A DNA stretch of 64,000 nucleotides from Sphingomonas limnosediminicola (GCF_039537965.1 NZ_BAABBM010000001.1:1488001-1552000), one strand, 5' to 3'; positions 44,173-53,905 are shown, counted from the stretch's first letter. The notes: generated from the sequence alone by a model not told the origin. Numbers and translations: made by a program.

Positions 44173-45065
44173 GCCGGCGTAACGGCTGCCGTCGCCGATT
44201 CGGCCTTGTGCTCACGCCGGCCCTTGATCGCCGAATGCGCCATGATCGCTGCGGCATAGAGGACGACCACGATTACCAGCCACCGCAGGGTCTCTACTTC
44301 CATGCTCTTTACGATGAAGGCGGCGACCAGCACGGCCGGAATGCCGCCGATCGCAAGTCCGAGCACGACCCTGAGGTCGATCTGCCCAATTCGGATGTGC
44401 CGGACACTGGCGCCCGCACCGCACAAGCATGCACCGGCGGCCATGATGGGGAAGCAGAGGCGCGGGTCCATACCCATCAGGCTGAGGATCACTAGCGTCG
44501 GCGCGTAATTCCCAACGCCGAAGTTCAGGAGAATCCCGAAGCCGAAGCTAGCCGCAATAGCGACGATAGTGAGCGTCGGAGAGAGGGACGACGCGGTACC
44601 CCCACCAGGAAACCAGTGCCGATTCAACCCGGCGTAGGCTGCCGCTGCCAGAACAAGGCCGATCGAAACCGTCATCTGAACGATCCACACCCGCGTCCGC
44701 ACCACCAAAGGTGCGCCTAGCAAGCCACCAAGAAGGATCGCGATGGACGATCCGAACAGGAGGACAGGATCAACCAGCACGCCGAGTAGAATGAGGAAGA
44801 TGATGCTCTCGGCCATTGCCGGCGGGGTCAGGCCTACCAGCAGAGTAGGCGGAATAAGGCGGTCAGGAACGAGCTTTCGAAGCTTCAGCCAGGCCGTAGT
44901 CGGCGCGAACGAGCCGATACCCAAAGTATCGAAGAAGCTGACGATCGCTCCCACCGCTGCAGCCTCCAGGGAAGGCAGCGCGCGCTTCTCCAAGGCCGAA
45001 CGAACGAGAATGACCGCAAAGAACAGTATCGCCAGGCCGAGCGGAACCAGGATTGCAGTCAGCAT
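44169..45065 (-). CDS. TauE/SafE-family membrane exporter
   Basis: A 298-residue protein from ATG 45065 with AGGGGGA at 5-base spacing; the frame extends a little upstream. About eight helices are present, with the duplicated TauE/SafE pattern (AVGAIVSFFDTLGIGSF in the first half; GILLNFGVGNYAPT in the second). Family members export sulfite, sulfoacetate or other small organic anions. It is the first gene of the minus-strand run with the oxygenase, DUF47 and PiT genes. The coupled oxygenase suggests release and export of a sulfur oxyanion or similar product, but this is inference. Confidence 0.9.
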   Translation of the reverse strand: MLTAILVPLGLAILFFAVILVRSALEKRALPSLEAAAVGAIVSFFDTLGIGSFAPTTAWLKLRKLVPDRLIPPTLLVGLTPPAMAESIIFLILLGVLVDPVLLFGSSIAILLGGLLGAPLVVRTRVWIVQMTVSIGLVLAAAAYAGLNRHWFPGGGTASSLSPTLTIVAIAASFGFGILLNFGVGNYAPTLVILSLMGMDPRLCFPIMAAGACLCGAGASVRHIRIGQIDLRVVLGLAIGGIPAVLVAAFIVKSMEVETLRWLVIVVVLYAAAIMAHSAIKGRREHKAESATAAVTPA

Positions 45066-45192
45066 GCTTCCCCCTTTGCCTGGCGCACCATGACCCATGG
45101 CAGCAAGCTGAACAGCAGTTCACGAAACAAATCCGCTCACGGAACATTTCCCAGAGACTCGCAGGTTGTGCGGTGAGGAGCCGCTTTTCGCA

Positions 45193-45456
45193 ATGACCTT
45201 ACGCTGTCACCTTTTCGGCCACGTCCGCTCCGCAAGCCGGGCGGCGTTCGACGAAAAGCATCAGTTCTGGATCAGCGACTGCAAGCGCTGTCACATCCTG
45301 CTGGTACGCGAGCAGGATGGAAAATGGGCGCCATTGCCCCGCCAGCCCGACAGGCTCGACCCGATCCAGCGCATAGAGCCGGTGATCGCCGACGACACGC
45401 TTGAGCTGTCCGAGGAGGATGAACCGGCGGCCTTTGCGGCTGCGGTGGTCGCTTAG
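45193..45456 (+). CDS. Small conserved-looking protein with possible zinc-binding motif
   Basis: An 87-residue protein. ATG 45193 is chosen with GAGGAG 12 bases upstream; an in-frame TTG at 45166 is an alternative. The N-terminal half has RCHLFGHVRS and WISDCKRCHIL; Cys and His here could form a small zinc ribbon, a pattern I recall in short uncharacterised sphingomonad proteins. The C-terminal half is acidic. Function unknown. Its stop shares bases with the convergent tilS stop. Confidence 0.7.
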   Translation: MTLRCHLFGHVRSASRAAFDEKHQFWISDCKRCHILLVREQDGKWAPLPRQPDRLDPIQRIEPVIADDTLELSEEDEPAAFAAAVVA

Positions 45457-46424
45457 CCGCCTCGCCGCGGCGGCGCCTTGGAGAACCGCCAGTCTTTCCC
45501 GCCCGAGCATAACACGCCTCGGATCGTCGTCGTCTCACCACCGGCGAGAGCCTCGAGGAGACGGTCCAGCTCGCGGCCCCTAAGCTCTGCGCCACGCCCT
45601 TCGGTCGCGAGTTGGCCGATGGCCCGCGCGACGATCCGGCGGCGGATTTCCGATGGTGCGTCGCCGGCGCGGTAGAGCAGCTCGCCGTTGGCATCGAACA
45701 CCGAATGATCCCATTCACGCGCGCTGGCCCAATTCAATGCGGCATGGGCGCGCCGCAAATTGGTCGCGCTCGCGGCGAGACCCTCCCGATCAAGCCAGTC
45801 TGCTCTGTCCAGCGCCTGGCGGACACGCACGCGCTCATATTGGGTGTCGTCGTTGCTGGGATCGTGAGCCGTAAGCGAGCCAGCGTCGCGGCATAGCTGC
45901 TCGAGCTCCACATGCCGCCAGCCCAACAAAGGGCGAACCAGTAGAATGCGCGAGCCTGGTACCGCTCCTTTCGCACCCATACCCGCGAGGCCGCGAACAC
46001 CGGACCCGCGATTGAGCCGCATGACTAGCGTTTCGACCTGGTCGTCGAGGTGATGCCCGGTCGCCACCGCCCGCAGCCCGCGATCCTGCGCCCACGCTCC
46101 CAGCAGCTTGTAGCGCGCCGCGCGGGCCCGCTCCTGGATCCCAGTCTCCGGCTTTTGCGGCCAGTCCACGGTGAGGATTTGGTGGCCAACGTTCAGGTTC
46201 TCGCAGAGCTCAGCGACCTGCGCTGCTTCCCTAGCACTTTCGGGACGAAGCGCATGATCGACCGTCGCGGCTTCAACCTTTCCCGGTCGGGCCGCTGCAG
46301 CAAGAAGCAATAACGCGACGCTGTCCGGGCCACCGGAAACCGCGACTCCAATGCGCTCGCGCGGATCGATTAACTTGTCGAGGTCGGCCTTGAAGCGTTC
46401 GACCAGTGCGGCGTCGGGTACCAT
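45453..46424 (-). CDS. tilS: tRNA(Ile)-lysidine synthase TilS
   Basis: A 323-residue essential enzyme that converts C34 of the CAU-anticodon tRNA-Ile to lysidine. The PP-loop ATP-binding motif SGGPDS is at 30-35, followed by VDHALRPES (family signature) and ATGHHLDDQVETLVMRL. The C-terminal domain is short compared with E. coli, as is common in alphaproteobacteria. It lies 18 bp downstream of cpoB in the ptsP-rodZ-cpoB-tilS run. Confidence 0.94.
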   Translation of the reverse strand: MVPDAALVERFKADLDKLIDPRERIGVAVSGGPDSVALLLLAAAARPGKVEAATVDHALRPESAREAAQVAELCENLNVGHQILTVDWPQKPETGIQERARAARYKLLGAWAQDRGLRAVATGHHLDDQVETLVMRLNRGSGVRGLAGMGAKGAVPGSRILLVRPLLGWRHVELEQLCRDAGSLTAHDPSNDDTQYERVRVRQALDRADWLDREGLAASATNLRRAHAALNWASAREWDHSVFDANGELLYRAGDAPSEIRRRIVARAIGQLATEGRGAELRGRELDRLLEALAGGETTTIRGVLCSGGKDWRFSKAPPRRGG

Positions 46425-46442
46425 CCCGGCCGCATTAGCACA

Positions 46443-47381
46443 TCAGCTGCACTGCGCCTGTGCCTTGGCGTCGCTGACCTGCTTTTTGAGGTCGGCGCGC
46501 GCCTTCGATCCGTAGATGGCATCGAATTCCTGATAGACCTTGCAGGCCTGTCCCGGCTGACCGAGCTGCATTGCTGCCTGACCGAGATAGTAGAGGCTGT
46601 CGCCGGCGCGCTCGCCTGCGGGGTTGTTACGGTAATTCGCGAGGAAGGTTGCGGCAGCGTCCTGCATCTTCCCCTTGCTCATCAGCGAACGGCCGATGAG
46701 GTTGTTGGCGTAGCTGACTCGGCGGTGCTTGGGATAAGCCGCGGTGAAAGAGCGAAGCGACGCGATCGCGCCGTCGAAATCGCCCGCTTCCCAGAGCTTG
46801 AATCCCTGCGTGTAGGCGACCTCGCCCGGATCGCCTTCTGGCGTTGCGGCCGTCGTGGTCGATACGGATGCAGGAGTCGGCTCTGCCTTGGTTCCGGACT
46901 TGCCCGGCGCCGGCTTCGTCGTGCCCGGCTTGGCTGTCGGCTTCGAAGACGCCGGCTCCTGGACGACCGGCTGGACGACAGGCGCGACGGTCGCCGCCGC
47001 GCTGACGCGATGCTCCAGCGCACCAATGCGCTGATCCTGATCGGTCCGGGACTTGGCGACATCGGCTTCCAGCGACTGCAGTCGGTGTCCGTTCTCCTCC
47101 GACTGGCGGAGGAGGTCGGCCATCTGTCGTTCGAGCGCGTCGAGGCGCTGGTCGAGAGTCGCAACCGACGACTGCGTCGCCGCAGGTTCGGTGGAGAAAC
47201 CGGCCGTGTCTGCGGGCCGTCCGCGCGGGAACACCTGGCGCTGAACCTGGTCGACCTGCCGCTCGAGCCGCTCGATACGCTGTTCGGGAGTGACTTGCTG
47301 CCGCTGGGCCAAGGCTGCGGAGCCAGGCAGCAGCGCGAACGTGGCAGCCGCCAGAACGGTAATCGAACCCAATGACTTCAC
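46443..47381 (-). CDS. cpoB: CpoB/YbgF-like Tol-associated periplasmic TPR protein
   Basis: A 312-residue exported protein: signal peptide (about 1-25, ALAQ), trimerising coiled coil (about 33-140), a Lys/Pro/Ala/Thr-rich linker, then TPR-like repeats (about 190-305) beginning AYTQGFKLWEAGDFDGAI and including YANNLIGRSLMSKGK and DSLYYLGQAAMQLGQ. This is the layout of CpoB, which coordinates outer-membrane constriction with peptidoglycan synthesis at division. No tol-pal genes are in the window, so the assignment rests on architecture and linkage to tilS. Confidence 0.88.
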   Translation of the reverse strand: MKSLGSITVLAAATFALLPGSAALAQRQQVTPEQRIERLERQVDQVQRQVFPRGRPADTAGFSTEPAATQSSVATLDQRLDALERQMADLLRQSEENGHRLQSLEADVAKSRTDQDQRIGALEHRVSAAATVAPVVQPVVQEPASSKPTAKPGTTKPAPGKSGTKAEPTPASVSTTTAATPEGDPGEVAYTQGFKLWEAGDFDGAIASLRSFTAAYPKHRRVSYANNLIGRSLMSKGKMQDAAATFLANYRNNPAGERAGDSLYYLGQAAMQLGQPGQACKVYQEFDAIYGSKARADLKKQVSDAKAQAQCS

Positions 47382-47446
47382 GATGATTCCCCGACGCTTA
47401 CCCTGTCACGCGATTGTGAGCCGCCGCGGCTTTCGCGGCGATGAAT

Positions 47447-48391
47447 CTATTCGCCCGTGTTGCTCGTTGCCGGCGTGGTCTCCGCTGGCGGCGGCGCAGC
47501 GGGCGCTGGTGCGGGTTGCTCGACACGCGGGCGGCCGACCCGCGGTTTCGGCGGCGGGGCAGGCGTCGTCGCTTGGGGCGCGGGTCGCGCGGCTGCCGGG
47601 GCAGCGTCTGCCTGATGCAAAAGGCTCGCCGGCAGCAGGCTGACGTTCACCGTCGTCGCTGGAGGGCCGACGGGCGGCGCGACGGCATTGCCGACGTTGA
47701 TCCGGAGCGCTTCGGGCTTGCCGGTCTTGAGCATCGGAGCCGTGGCCGTCGCCGGCACCGCGTATGTCTGCCCTGGCTGAAGCGTGCCGGAGAAGAGCGA
47801 CGCGCCGCCCTTCTCGCTGACCTGGAACCAGACCGGCGCCGTTGCGGTGAGGACTACCGGCCCCTGGGCCGGTGCAGACGGCGCGGCGGCTTGCGGCTGC
47901 GCGCTCGTCTCAGCTGCGGGCCCCTCGGCGGCCGTATTCATCGGTTCGTCGGGCTGCTGAAGCGAGCGCTGGTTCAGCCAGCTCATCAGCGCAATGAGGA
48001 CGATCACGGCAGCGATCATGCCAAGCACGAGCGACTTGGGCATGGTTCGGCGCGGATCGGCCGGCTCGAACGACTCCATCGTGTTGGCGGTGAAACGCTG
48101 TCCGCCCATTTCAGCCCGGAGCTGGTCGCCGATCTCCACCCGGTCGAGGCCAACGGCGCTCGCATAGCTCTTGGCGAAACCGATCGTGTAGGTCGGCGCC
48201 GGAAGCTCATCCCACTCGGCATTCTCGATGCTTTCGAGATGCCGGCGCGGGATGCGGGTTTGGGCCGCGATGTCGTCGAGGGAGAGCTTGGTCTTTTCGC
48301 GAGCCGTGCGGAGTTGTTCACCGACTGTCGGCACCTCGGCTTCGGTCAGTTGCTCGTCGATCGCTTCGATTTCAGTGTCGCGCTTGGGCAT
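47447..48391 (-). CDS. rodZ: RodZ-like helix-turn-helix cytoskeletal membrane protein
   Basis: A 314-residue protein with an N-terminal helix-turn-helix (about 23-92: GEQLRTAREKTKLSLDDIA, IPRRHLESIENAEWDELP, YTIGFAKSYA), a single membrane helix (about 119-139), a Pro/Ala/Gln-rich linker and a periplasmic beta domain of the DUF4115 type (VWFQVSEKGGASLFSGTLQPG). This is the RodZ layout, linking MreB to the cell wall. The C-terminal 60 residues are Pro/Ala-rich. It is 30 bp downstream of ptsP. Confidence 0.9.
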   Translation of the reverse strand: MPKRDTEIEAIDEQLTEAEVPTVGEQLRTAREKTKLSLDDIAAQTRIPRRHLESIENAEWDELPAPTYTIGFAKSYASAVGLDRVEIGDQLRAEMGGQRFTANTMESFEPADPRRTMPKSLVLGMIAAVIVLIALMSWLNQRSLQQPDEPMNTAAEGPAAETSAQPQAAAPSAPAQGPVVLTATAPVWFQVSEKGGASLFSGTLQPGQTYAVPATATAPMLKTGKPEALRINVGNAVAPPVGPPATTVNVSLLPASLLHQADAAPAAARPAPQATTPAPPPKPRVGRPRVEQPAPAPAAPPPAETTPATSNTGE

Positions 48392-48421
48392 AGGTCCTGT
48401 TTGAGCGCTGAGCCGAAGCTG

Positions 48422-50689
48422 TCAACTGATTGTGACGCTGTGGCGGCGCGCCCAGTCGGTCAGCGTCTTGCGCATGTCGCGCGGTGGCTTGACCAATAGC
48501 CGGTCGAGCTTGTTGCGGATGGCCGCCGCATCGAGCGAGCGCACCATCGCCTTGACGGGGCCGACGGCCGCCGGCGTGATCGAGAAATTCTCGGCGCCGA
48601 TGCCGACGAGTGCCATGGCTTCGAGCGGCCGCCCCGCCATCTCTCCGCACACCCGCACCGGCACATTTGCCGCGCGCGCCTGGTCGAGCACGCGCTTGAG
48701 GAAGCGAAGGATCGCCGGGCTCAGCCAGTCATAGCGCTGGGCAAGACGCGGATCGGAGCGGTCGGCCGCAAACAGGAATTGCGTGAGGTCGTTCGTCCCG
48801 ATCGACAGGAAATCGACGCGCGGAAGCAACTGGTCGAGCATTTCGGCAAGGCTCGGCACCTCCAGCATGGCGCCGAATTCGATGCGTGAGGGCATCGCCC
48901 TCTTTGCCTTTCTCGCCCAGGCGATCTGCTCCTCGAACAGGGCCCGCGCCTCTTCATACTCCCACGGCTCCGAGATCATCGGGAACATGACTCGCAGGAC
49001 CTTGCCCGGCGCCGCCTCAATGAGGGCGCGGGCCTGCGACTTCATCAACGCCGTGCGGTCGAGCGACAAGCGAAGCGCGCGCCAGCCCATCGCCGGGTTC
49101 TCGGCTTCGTCCTGGATGTCGGTGAGATAGGGCAGCGCCTTGTCGCCGCCGATGTCGACCGTGCGAAAAACGACCGGCTTGTCGCCCGCCGCGTCGAGAA
49201 CCTTGGTGTAGAGCCGCTGCTGCCGTTCGCGTCCCGGCAAGGTCGCAGAGACGAGGAATTGGAACTCCGTGCGGAACAGGCCGATCCCGTCTGCGCCGGA
49301 CATCGACAGGGTCGCTGCATCCTCGGCAAGGCCCGCATTGACCATTACGCTGACGTGGACGCCGTCGCTCGTTTCGGCCGGAAGGCTTCGAATCGCGGCG
49401 AACTGCGCCTGCCGCTTCTGGCTCATCGCCATGCGATGCTCGAAACCGGATACCAGCGCGCGGTTGGGGCGGACGATGACGCTGCCCGCGTCGCCATCGA
49501 CGAGGATCGCTTCGCCCTCCTCGACGCTATGGCGAATATCGGACAATCGGCCGATGACCGGAACGCCGATCGCGCGCGCAACGATCGTCATGTGCGAGGT
49601 GAGCGAGCCTTCTTCCAAAAGCACCGCCTTGAGCCGCCTCTTGTCATATTCGAGGAGATCGGCGGGCCCGAGGTTCCGGGCGATCAACACGGTGTCGCGC
49701 GCCAGCCCGGTCTGCGCCGCCGTCCCGAGCCGGCCGGAAACGATACGAAGCAGGCGGTTCGACAAATCTTCAAGGTCGTGCATCCGCTCCTGAAGAAGCG
49801 GGTCGTCGATATCGAGCATGCGGGCACGGGTGCGTTGCTGAACCCGCTCGATAGCAGCTTCGGCGGTCAGGCCGCTGTCGATCGCTTCGTTGATTCGCCG
49901 CGACCAACCTTCGTCGTAGGCAAACATCCGGTAAGTCTCGAGGATTTCCTGATGCTCGCCGGTCATGCCGAACTCGGCCTCGCGGGCCATGGTGTCGATT
50001 TGCTCGCGCATGCGACGGAATGCTGAATAGACGCGCGCCCGCTCGGCCTCCGTGTCCTCGGCGACGGTGTGCTCGACCACCACCCGCGGCTCGTGGAATA
50101 CGGCCTCGCCGCGGGCCATGCCTGCTACCAATCTCAAGCCAGTCAGTCGTAGGGGACCGGCGCTGCGCAGGCGGCCGCGCTTGGCACCGTCGACCAGCCG
50201 GGCACCGGCAATCATCTCCGACAGCACCATCGCCACCGTCTGCAGAGCCTCGATCTCGACTTCCTCGTAGCGACGCGGCTCGGCGTGCTGGACAGCGAGG
50301 ACGCCGATCGGGCTCTCAAGCCGCACGATCGGCACGCCCGCGAAGCTATGGAATCGTTCTTCGCCCGTCTCCGGCCTGTACGCGAAGGCGGGATGTTCGG
50401 CGGCTTCGGCGAGGTTGAGAATACGTCCAGATGCCGCGATCGTGCCGACGAGACCCTCGCCCATGCGGAGCTTGGTGACGTGCACCGCTTCCTTGCGCAG
50501 GCCGTGGGTCGCGAACAGCTCGAGCGAATTGTCGCGTAGGAGGTAGATCGAACAGACGTCGCTGGTCATCGCTTCGGCGATCAGGTCGACGACGCGGTCG
50601 AGCTTTGATTGCGCGGAGCCGCGCTTGGCCATGACCTCGTGAAGACCCGTCAGGATCTCGCGAGCGGAAGCGGCGGCGGTAAGCGGCAT
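48422..50689 (-). CDS. ptsP: Nitrogen-PTS phosphoenolpyruvate-protein phosphotransferase PtsP (EI-Ntr)
   Basis: A 755-residue enzyme starting the nitrogen-related phosphotransfer chain by moving phosphate from PEP to NPr. A GAF domain (about 15-165) precedes the EI core. His366 in GSLTSHMTIVARA is the phosphorylated residue. The PEP-binding barrel includes GIGLFRTEFQFL, MFPMISEPWEYE and the Cys-containing VRVCGEMAGRP near the C-terminus. GAF-type PtsP enzymes respond to glutamine and 2-oxoglutarate. NPr and EIIA-Ntr genes are not in the window. Confidence 0.95.
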   Translation of the reverse strand: MPLTAAASAREILTGLHEVMAKRGSAQSKLDRVVDLIAEAMTSDVCSIYLLRDNSLELFATHGLRKEAVHVTKLRMGEGLVGTIAASGRILNLAEAAEHPAFAYRPETGEERFHSFAGVPIVRLESPIGVLAVQHAEPRRYEEVEIEALQTVAMVLSEMIAGARLVDGAKRGRLRSAGPLRLTGLRLVAGMARGEAVFHEPRVVVEHTVAEDTEAERARVYSAFRRMREQIDTMAREAEFGMTGEHQEILETYRMFAYDEGWSRRINEAIDSGLTAEAAIERVQQRTRARMLDIDDPLLQERMHDLEDLSNRLLRIVSGRLGTAAQTGLARDTVLIARNLGPADLLEYDKRRLKAVLLEEGSLTSHMTIVARAIGVPVIGRLSDIRHSVEEGEAILVDGDAGSVIVRPNRALVSGFEHRMAMSQKRQAQFAAIRSLPAETSDGVHVSVMVNAGLAEDAATLSMSGADGIGLFRTEFQFLVSATLPGRERQQRLYTKVLDAAGDKPVVFRTVDIGGDKALPYLTDIQDEAENPAMGWRALRLSLDRTALMKSQARALIEAAPGKVLRVMFPMISEPWEYEEARALFEEQIAWARKAKRAMPSRIEFGAMLEVPSLAEMLDQLLPRVDFLSIGTNDLTQFLFAADRSDPRLAQRYDWLSPAILRFLKRVLDQARAANVPVRVCGEMAGRPLEAMALVGIGAENFSITPAAVGPVKAMVRSLDAAAIRNKLDRLLVKPPRDMRKTLTDWARRHSVTIS

Positions 50690-50742
50690 TTCTATCGGCT
50701 ATCAGATGCGCCGCCGCGATGCCACGGACTAGGTGTTCGTCG

Positions 50743-51498
50743 CTATGCTCGCGCGGAGCGCCACCCCGTGCCGGGCACCGTGACCTTCCATTGCGGGTCG
50801 CATTCGAACCGGCGTTCCGGAACCGCGCCGAGGCTTCGGAGGCCAGGAAGATCGCGGATCGTGATCCGGCGGCCCTTCCGTTCGATCAGGCCTGTCTCAT
50901 CAAGCTGCGCGACGGTTCGATTAGCGTGAACCGGTGTGATGCCAAGCACATCCGCCAGCTCTTCCTGGGACAGCGGAAGGTCAAAGGCCGGCTCGGCTTT
51001 GCCGTTGATGACGGCAAGCCGCTGGTGGAGAAGCACCAGAAAGGCCGCCAGGCGCTGCATGGCGGTCGTCCTCGCGACAGAGGTCAGCCGGTCCATCAGC
51101 ATCACGCGCTCCTTTTGGGCGGCGAGGAACATGGCGGACGCAAGGCGTGGCACGCTCATGAACAGCTTGGCGAACTCGCTCGCCGGGATCACTTCGACCG
51201 TGACCGCGTTTAAAGCGAGTAGCGTTTCGGCGGCACCATCGAGGACCAGGCTCGGCGTCCCTAGCAGGTCGCTCGGCAGGTGGATTTTCACCATCTGCCG
51301 CGAACCCGCCGCGATATCGACGCATGCGCCGACCCAGCCTTCCGCGAGGTAGAATATCTCCCGTGCCGGTTCCCCTTGCGCCCGGATGATATCGTGCCGC
51401 CGGAATTGGCGGGTCTCGATCGTCATCCTCTCGACCAGCTCGAGCTCGAGCTGATCCAAGCGCAGGAAATCGCTAAGCTTGGGAACCGATGTCTTCAT
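50743..51498 (-). CDS. Crp/Fnr-family transcriptional regulator
   Basis: A 251-residue regulator. A cyclic-nucleotide-binding fold (about 10-130) is followed by the dimerisation helix and a Crp-type winged helix (about 160-225), with SQEELADVLGITPVHANRT as the recognition region. There are no clustered N-terminal Cys for an FNR iron-sulfur cluster. The ligand is unknown. It lies 53 bp upstream of ptsP on the same strand and may regulate it. Confidence 0.9.
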   Translation of the reverse strand: MKTSVPKLSDFLRLDQLELELVERMTIETRQFRRHDIIRAQGEPAREIFYLAEGWVGACVDIAAGSRQMVKIHLPSDLLGTPSLVLDGAAETLLALNAVTVEVIPASEFAKLFMSVPRLASAMFLAAQKERVMLMDRLTSVARTTAMQRLAAFLVLLHQRLAVINGKAEPAFDLPLSQEELADVLGITPVHANRTVAQLDETGLIERKGRRITIRDLPGLRSLGAVPERRFECDPQWKVTVPGTGWRSARA

Positions 51499-51565
51499 TG
51501 CTGAGCAGAGACCGAACTTGAGGGATGATTCAACCGTTCGCCATTTCGGCGCTTGTGTGCAAAGT

Positions 51566-52624
51566 CTAGCCCCGACTTTCGAGTGCGGCCGCCGCTTCGT
51601 CGATTAATTCCCGGATGATTGCCGCGACGGGCTCCTCGCGAGTCACCATGCCGACCGACTGGCCGGCCATGACCGATCCGGATTCGACGTCGCCGTCGAT
51701 CACCGCTCGGCGGAGGGCGCCCGCCCAATAATGCTCGATCTGGAGCTGCGCTTCAGCCATCTCGATTGCGCCTTCGTCCAGCTTTTGCGCGACCTCGCGC
51801 TGCTTGGCAGCGAAATTCTCCATCTCGCGGTTCTTCAGTGCGCGGACTGGAATGACGGGCAGGCGCGGGTCGATCTGTACGCTCGGAATGGCGTCGCGCG
51901 CCGACGCCCGGATGAACGCTTTCTTGAAGTTGGCGTGGGCAATGCTCTCCGTGGCGCAGACGAAGCGGGTGCCGAGCTGAACGCCCACCGCGCCCATTTC
52001 CAGATAGGCAGCGATCGCCTCCCCGCGGCCGATACCGCCGGCAATGAACACCGGAATGTCCTTCGCCACGACGGGCAGGATTTCCTGCGCGAGGACCGAG
52101 GTCGACACCGGCCCGATATGGCCGCCAGCCTCCATTCCCTCGATCACCAACGCATCGACCTTGGAGCGCATCAGCTTCTTCGCCAGCGCGAGCGCCGGCG
52201 CGAACGCCATGAGCTTCGCGCTGCTTGCCTTGATGCGGTCGATCGCACCGGAAGGCGGCAGGCCACCCGCGAGCACGACGTGGCCGACCCGATGCTTCGC
52301 GCAAGTGTCGATCAGTTCGCTCAGCTGCGGGTGCATGGTGATGAGGTTCACGCCGAAGGGCCGGTCGGTGCGCGCCCTGGTCTCGGTGATCTCGGTGTCG
52401 AGCAGCTCGGGCGTCATTGCGCCGCACGCGATCACCCCGAACCCGCCAGCGTTGGAAATGGCGGAAACGAGGTTGCGCTCCGATACCCAGCTCATCGCGC
52501 CGCACATGATCGCGACGTCGCAGCCGAGGAACTCGGTACCCCGATGCATCAGCTCCTTGAGACGCTCATGGCCCATCGAAGCGTGGACGGCGCGTGGTTC
52601 GGCGATCAGCCCCTCGCCGCTCAT
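51566..52624 (-). CDS. Nitronate monooxygenase / FabK-like FMN oxidoreductase
   Basis: A 352-residue TIM-barrel flavoprotein of the 2-nitropropane dioxygenase family. Typical segments are AIMCGAMSWVSERNLVSAIS, GGFGVIACG, GVNLITMHP, EGMEAGGHIG (the FMN-binding GGH motif) and FIAGGIGRGEAIAAYLEMGA. Members either oxidise nitronates or act as enoyl-ACP reductases (FabK); the sequence alone does not separate them. ATG 52624 overlaps the lysC stop by 4 bp, so it is translated with lysC. Confidence 0.88.
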   Translation of the reverse strand: MSGEGLIAEPRAVHASMGHERLKELMHRGTEFLGCDVAIMCGAMSWVSERNLVSAISNAGGFGVIACGAMTPELLDTEITETRARTDRPFGVNLITMHPQLSELIDTCAKHRVGHVVLAGGLPPSGAIDRIKASSAKLMAFAPALALAKKLMRSKVDALVIEGMEAGGHIGPVSTSVLAQEILPVVAKDIPVFIAGGIGRGEAIAAYLEMGAVGVQLGTRFVCATESIAHANFKKAFIRASARDAIPSVQIDPRLPVIPVRALKNREMENFAAKQREVAQKLDEGAIEMAEAQLQIEHYWAGALRRAVIDGDVESGSVMAGQSVGMVTREEPVAAIIRELIDEAAAALESRG

Positions 52625-53853
52625 GCCGCGCGCTCCGTGTCGAGGCCAAAGGCGGAATGAAGCACGCGCACCGCGAGCTCCAGCTCCTGCTCGCCGATCA
52701 GCGCGCTGACCTTGATTTCGCTGGTGGAGACGGCGAGCAAATTGATCTGCCGCTCGGCCAGAACCTCGAACATCTTCGCGGCCAATTGCGGGTTCGAGCG
52801 GATGCCGACGCCGACGATACTAACCTTCGCCACCGCATCGTCATGGACGAGCGACGCATAACCGATCTTGGTCTTCAGACCTTCGATGACCGACATGGCT
52901 TGAGCAAGACTGGCGCGAGGCACGGTGAAGGTAAGGTCGGACGACCCGGTGTTGGGCGTCGCCGCATGGACGATCATGTCGAAGGCGATGCCGGCATCGG
53001 CGAGCGGCGTGATGACCTGCGCGACGGTGCCGGGCTTGTCCGGCACGCCCGTCAGCGTGATCCGCGCCTCGTTCCGATCCGCGGCGATGCCGGCGATTGA
53101 GTTCCGTTCCATGTTATCTCCCGAAAGCTCGGCAACGATATCGGTGCCCGGCAGGTCCTCGAATGCGGATAGCACCCTCAACGGCAGCTTCTCCCGCATG
53201 GCGAGCCCGACCGAGCGCACCTGCAGCACCTTGGCGCCGACGCCCGCGAGCTCGAGCATCTCCTCGAAGGTCACCTGCGTCAGCTTGCGCGCCCTCGGCA
53301 CGATGCGCGGATCGGTCGTGTAGACGCCATCCACGTCCGTGTAGATGTCACAGCGGTCGGCCTTGACCCCCGCCGCGATCGCCACGGCAGACGTATCCGA
53401 CCCGCCTCGGCCCAGGGTCGCAAGCCGGCCATCGGTTGAGACACCCTGGAAGCCGGGAATGACCGCGACCGTGCCGCCGGTCAGCGCCTCGTCGAGCGTG
53501 ACTGCCTCAACGGCTTCGACGCGGGCGTTGCCATGGATGCCGGAGGCACGGACTAGCTGCCAGCCCATAAAGCTGCGCGCCTTCAATCCCGCCGCCTGCA
53601 AGGTCATCGCGAGAAGACCGGCAGTCACCTGCTCGCCGCTGGCGACCACCACATCATATTCGGTTGGATCGTGCAGCGGCGCGGCTTCCCGGCACAGCTG
53701 GACGAGGCGGTCGGTCTCGCCCGCCATCGCCGACACCACCACCAGAACCTGGTTGCCTGTCGCCGCTTCCCGCTGGACGCGCTGCGCAACGCTGCGGATA
53801 CGTTCGATGCCGGCCATCGACGTGCCGCCGAATTTCATGACGATGCGCGGCAT
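52621..53853 (-). CDS. lysC: Aspartate kinase
   Basis: A 410-residue enzyme of the first step of lysine, threonine and methionine synthesis. The ATP-binding motif KFGGTSMA is at 7-14; TLGRGGSDTSAVAIA and YTDVDGVYTTDPRIV are further catalytic-domain landmarks. Two ACT domains (about 265-400) provide feedback control by lysine and threonine. The length fits the standalone alpha-type enzyme. It is divergent from ubiG with a 52-bp gap. Confidence 0.96.
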   Translation of the reverse strand: MPRIVMKFGGTSMAGIERIRSVAQRVQREAATGNQVLVVVSAMAGETDRLVQLCREAAPLHDPTEYDVVVASGEQVTAGLLAMTLQAAGLKARSFMGWQLVRASGIHGNARVEAVEAVTLDEALTGGTVAVIPGFQGVSTDGRLATLGRGGSDTSAVAIAAGVKADRCDIYTDVDGVYTTDPRIVPRARKLTQVTFEEMLELAGVGAKVLQVRSVGLAMREKLPLRVLSAFEDLPGTDIVAELSGDNMERNSIAGIAADRNEARITLTGVPDKPGTVAQVITPLADAGIAFDMIVHAATPNTGSSDLTFTVPRASLAQAMSVIEGLKTKIGYASLVHDDAVAKVSIVGVGIRSNPQLAAKMFEVLAERQINLLAVSTSEIKVSALIGEQELELAVRVLHSAFGLDTERAA

Positions 53854-53905
53854 TCGGGCCAGGAAGCTCCTTGGGTGAGAGGCGGCGCCCTGTTAGGGGT
53901 GGCGC

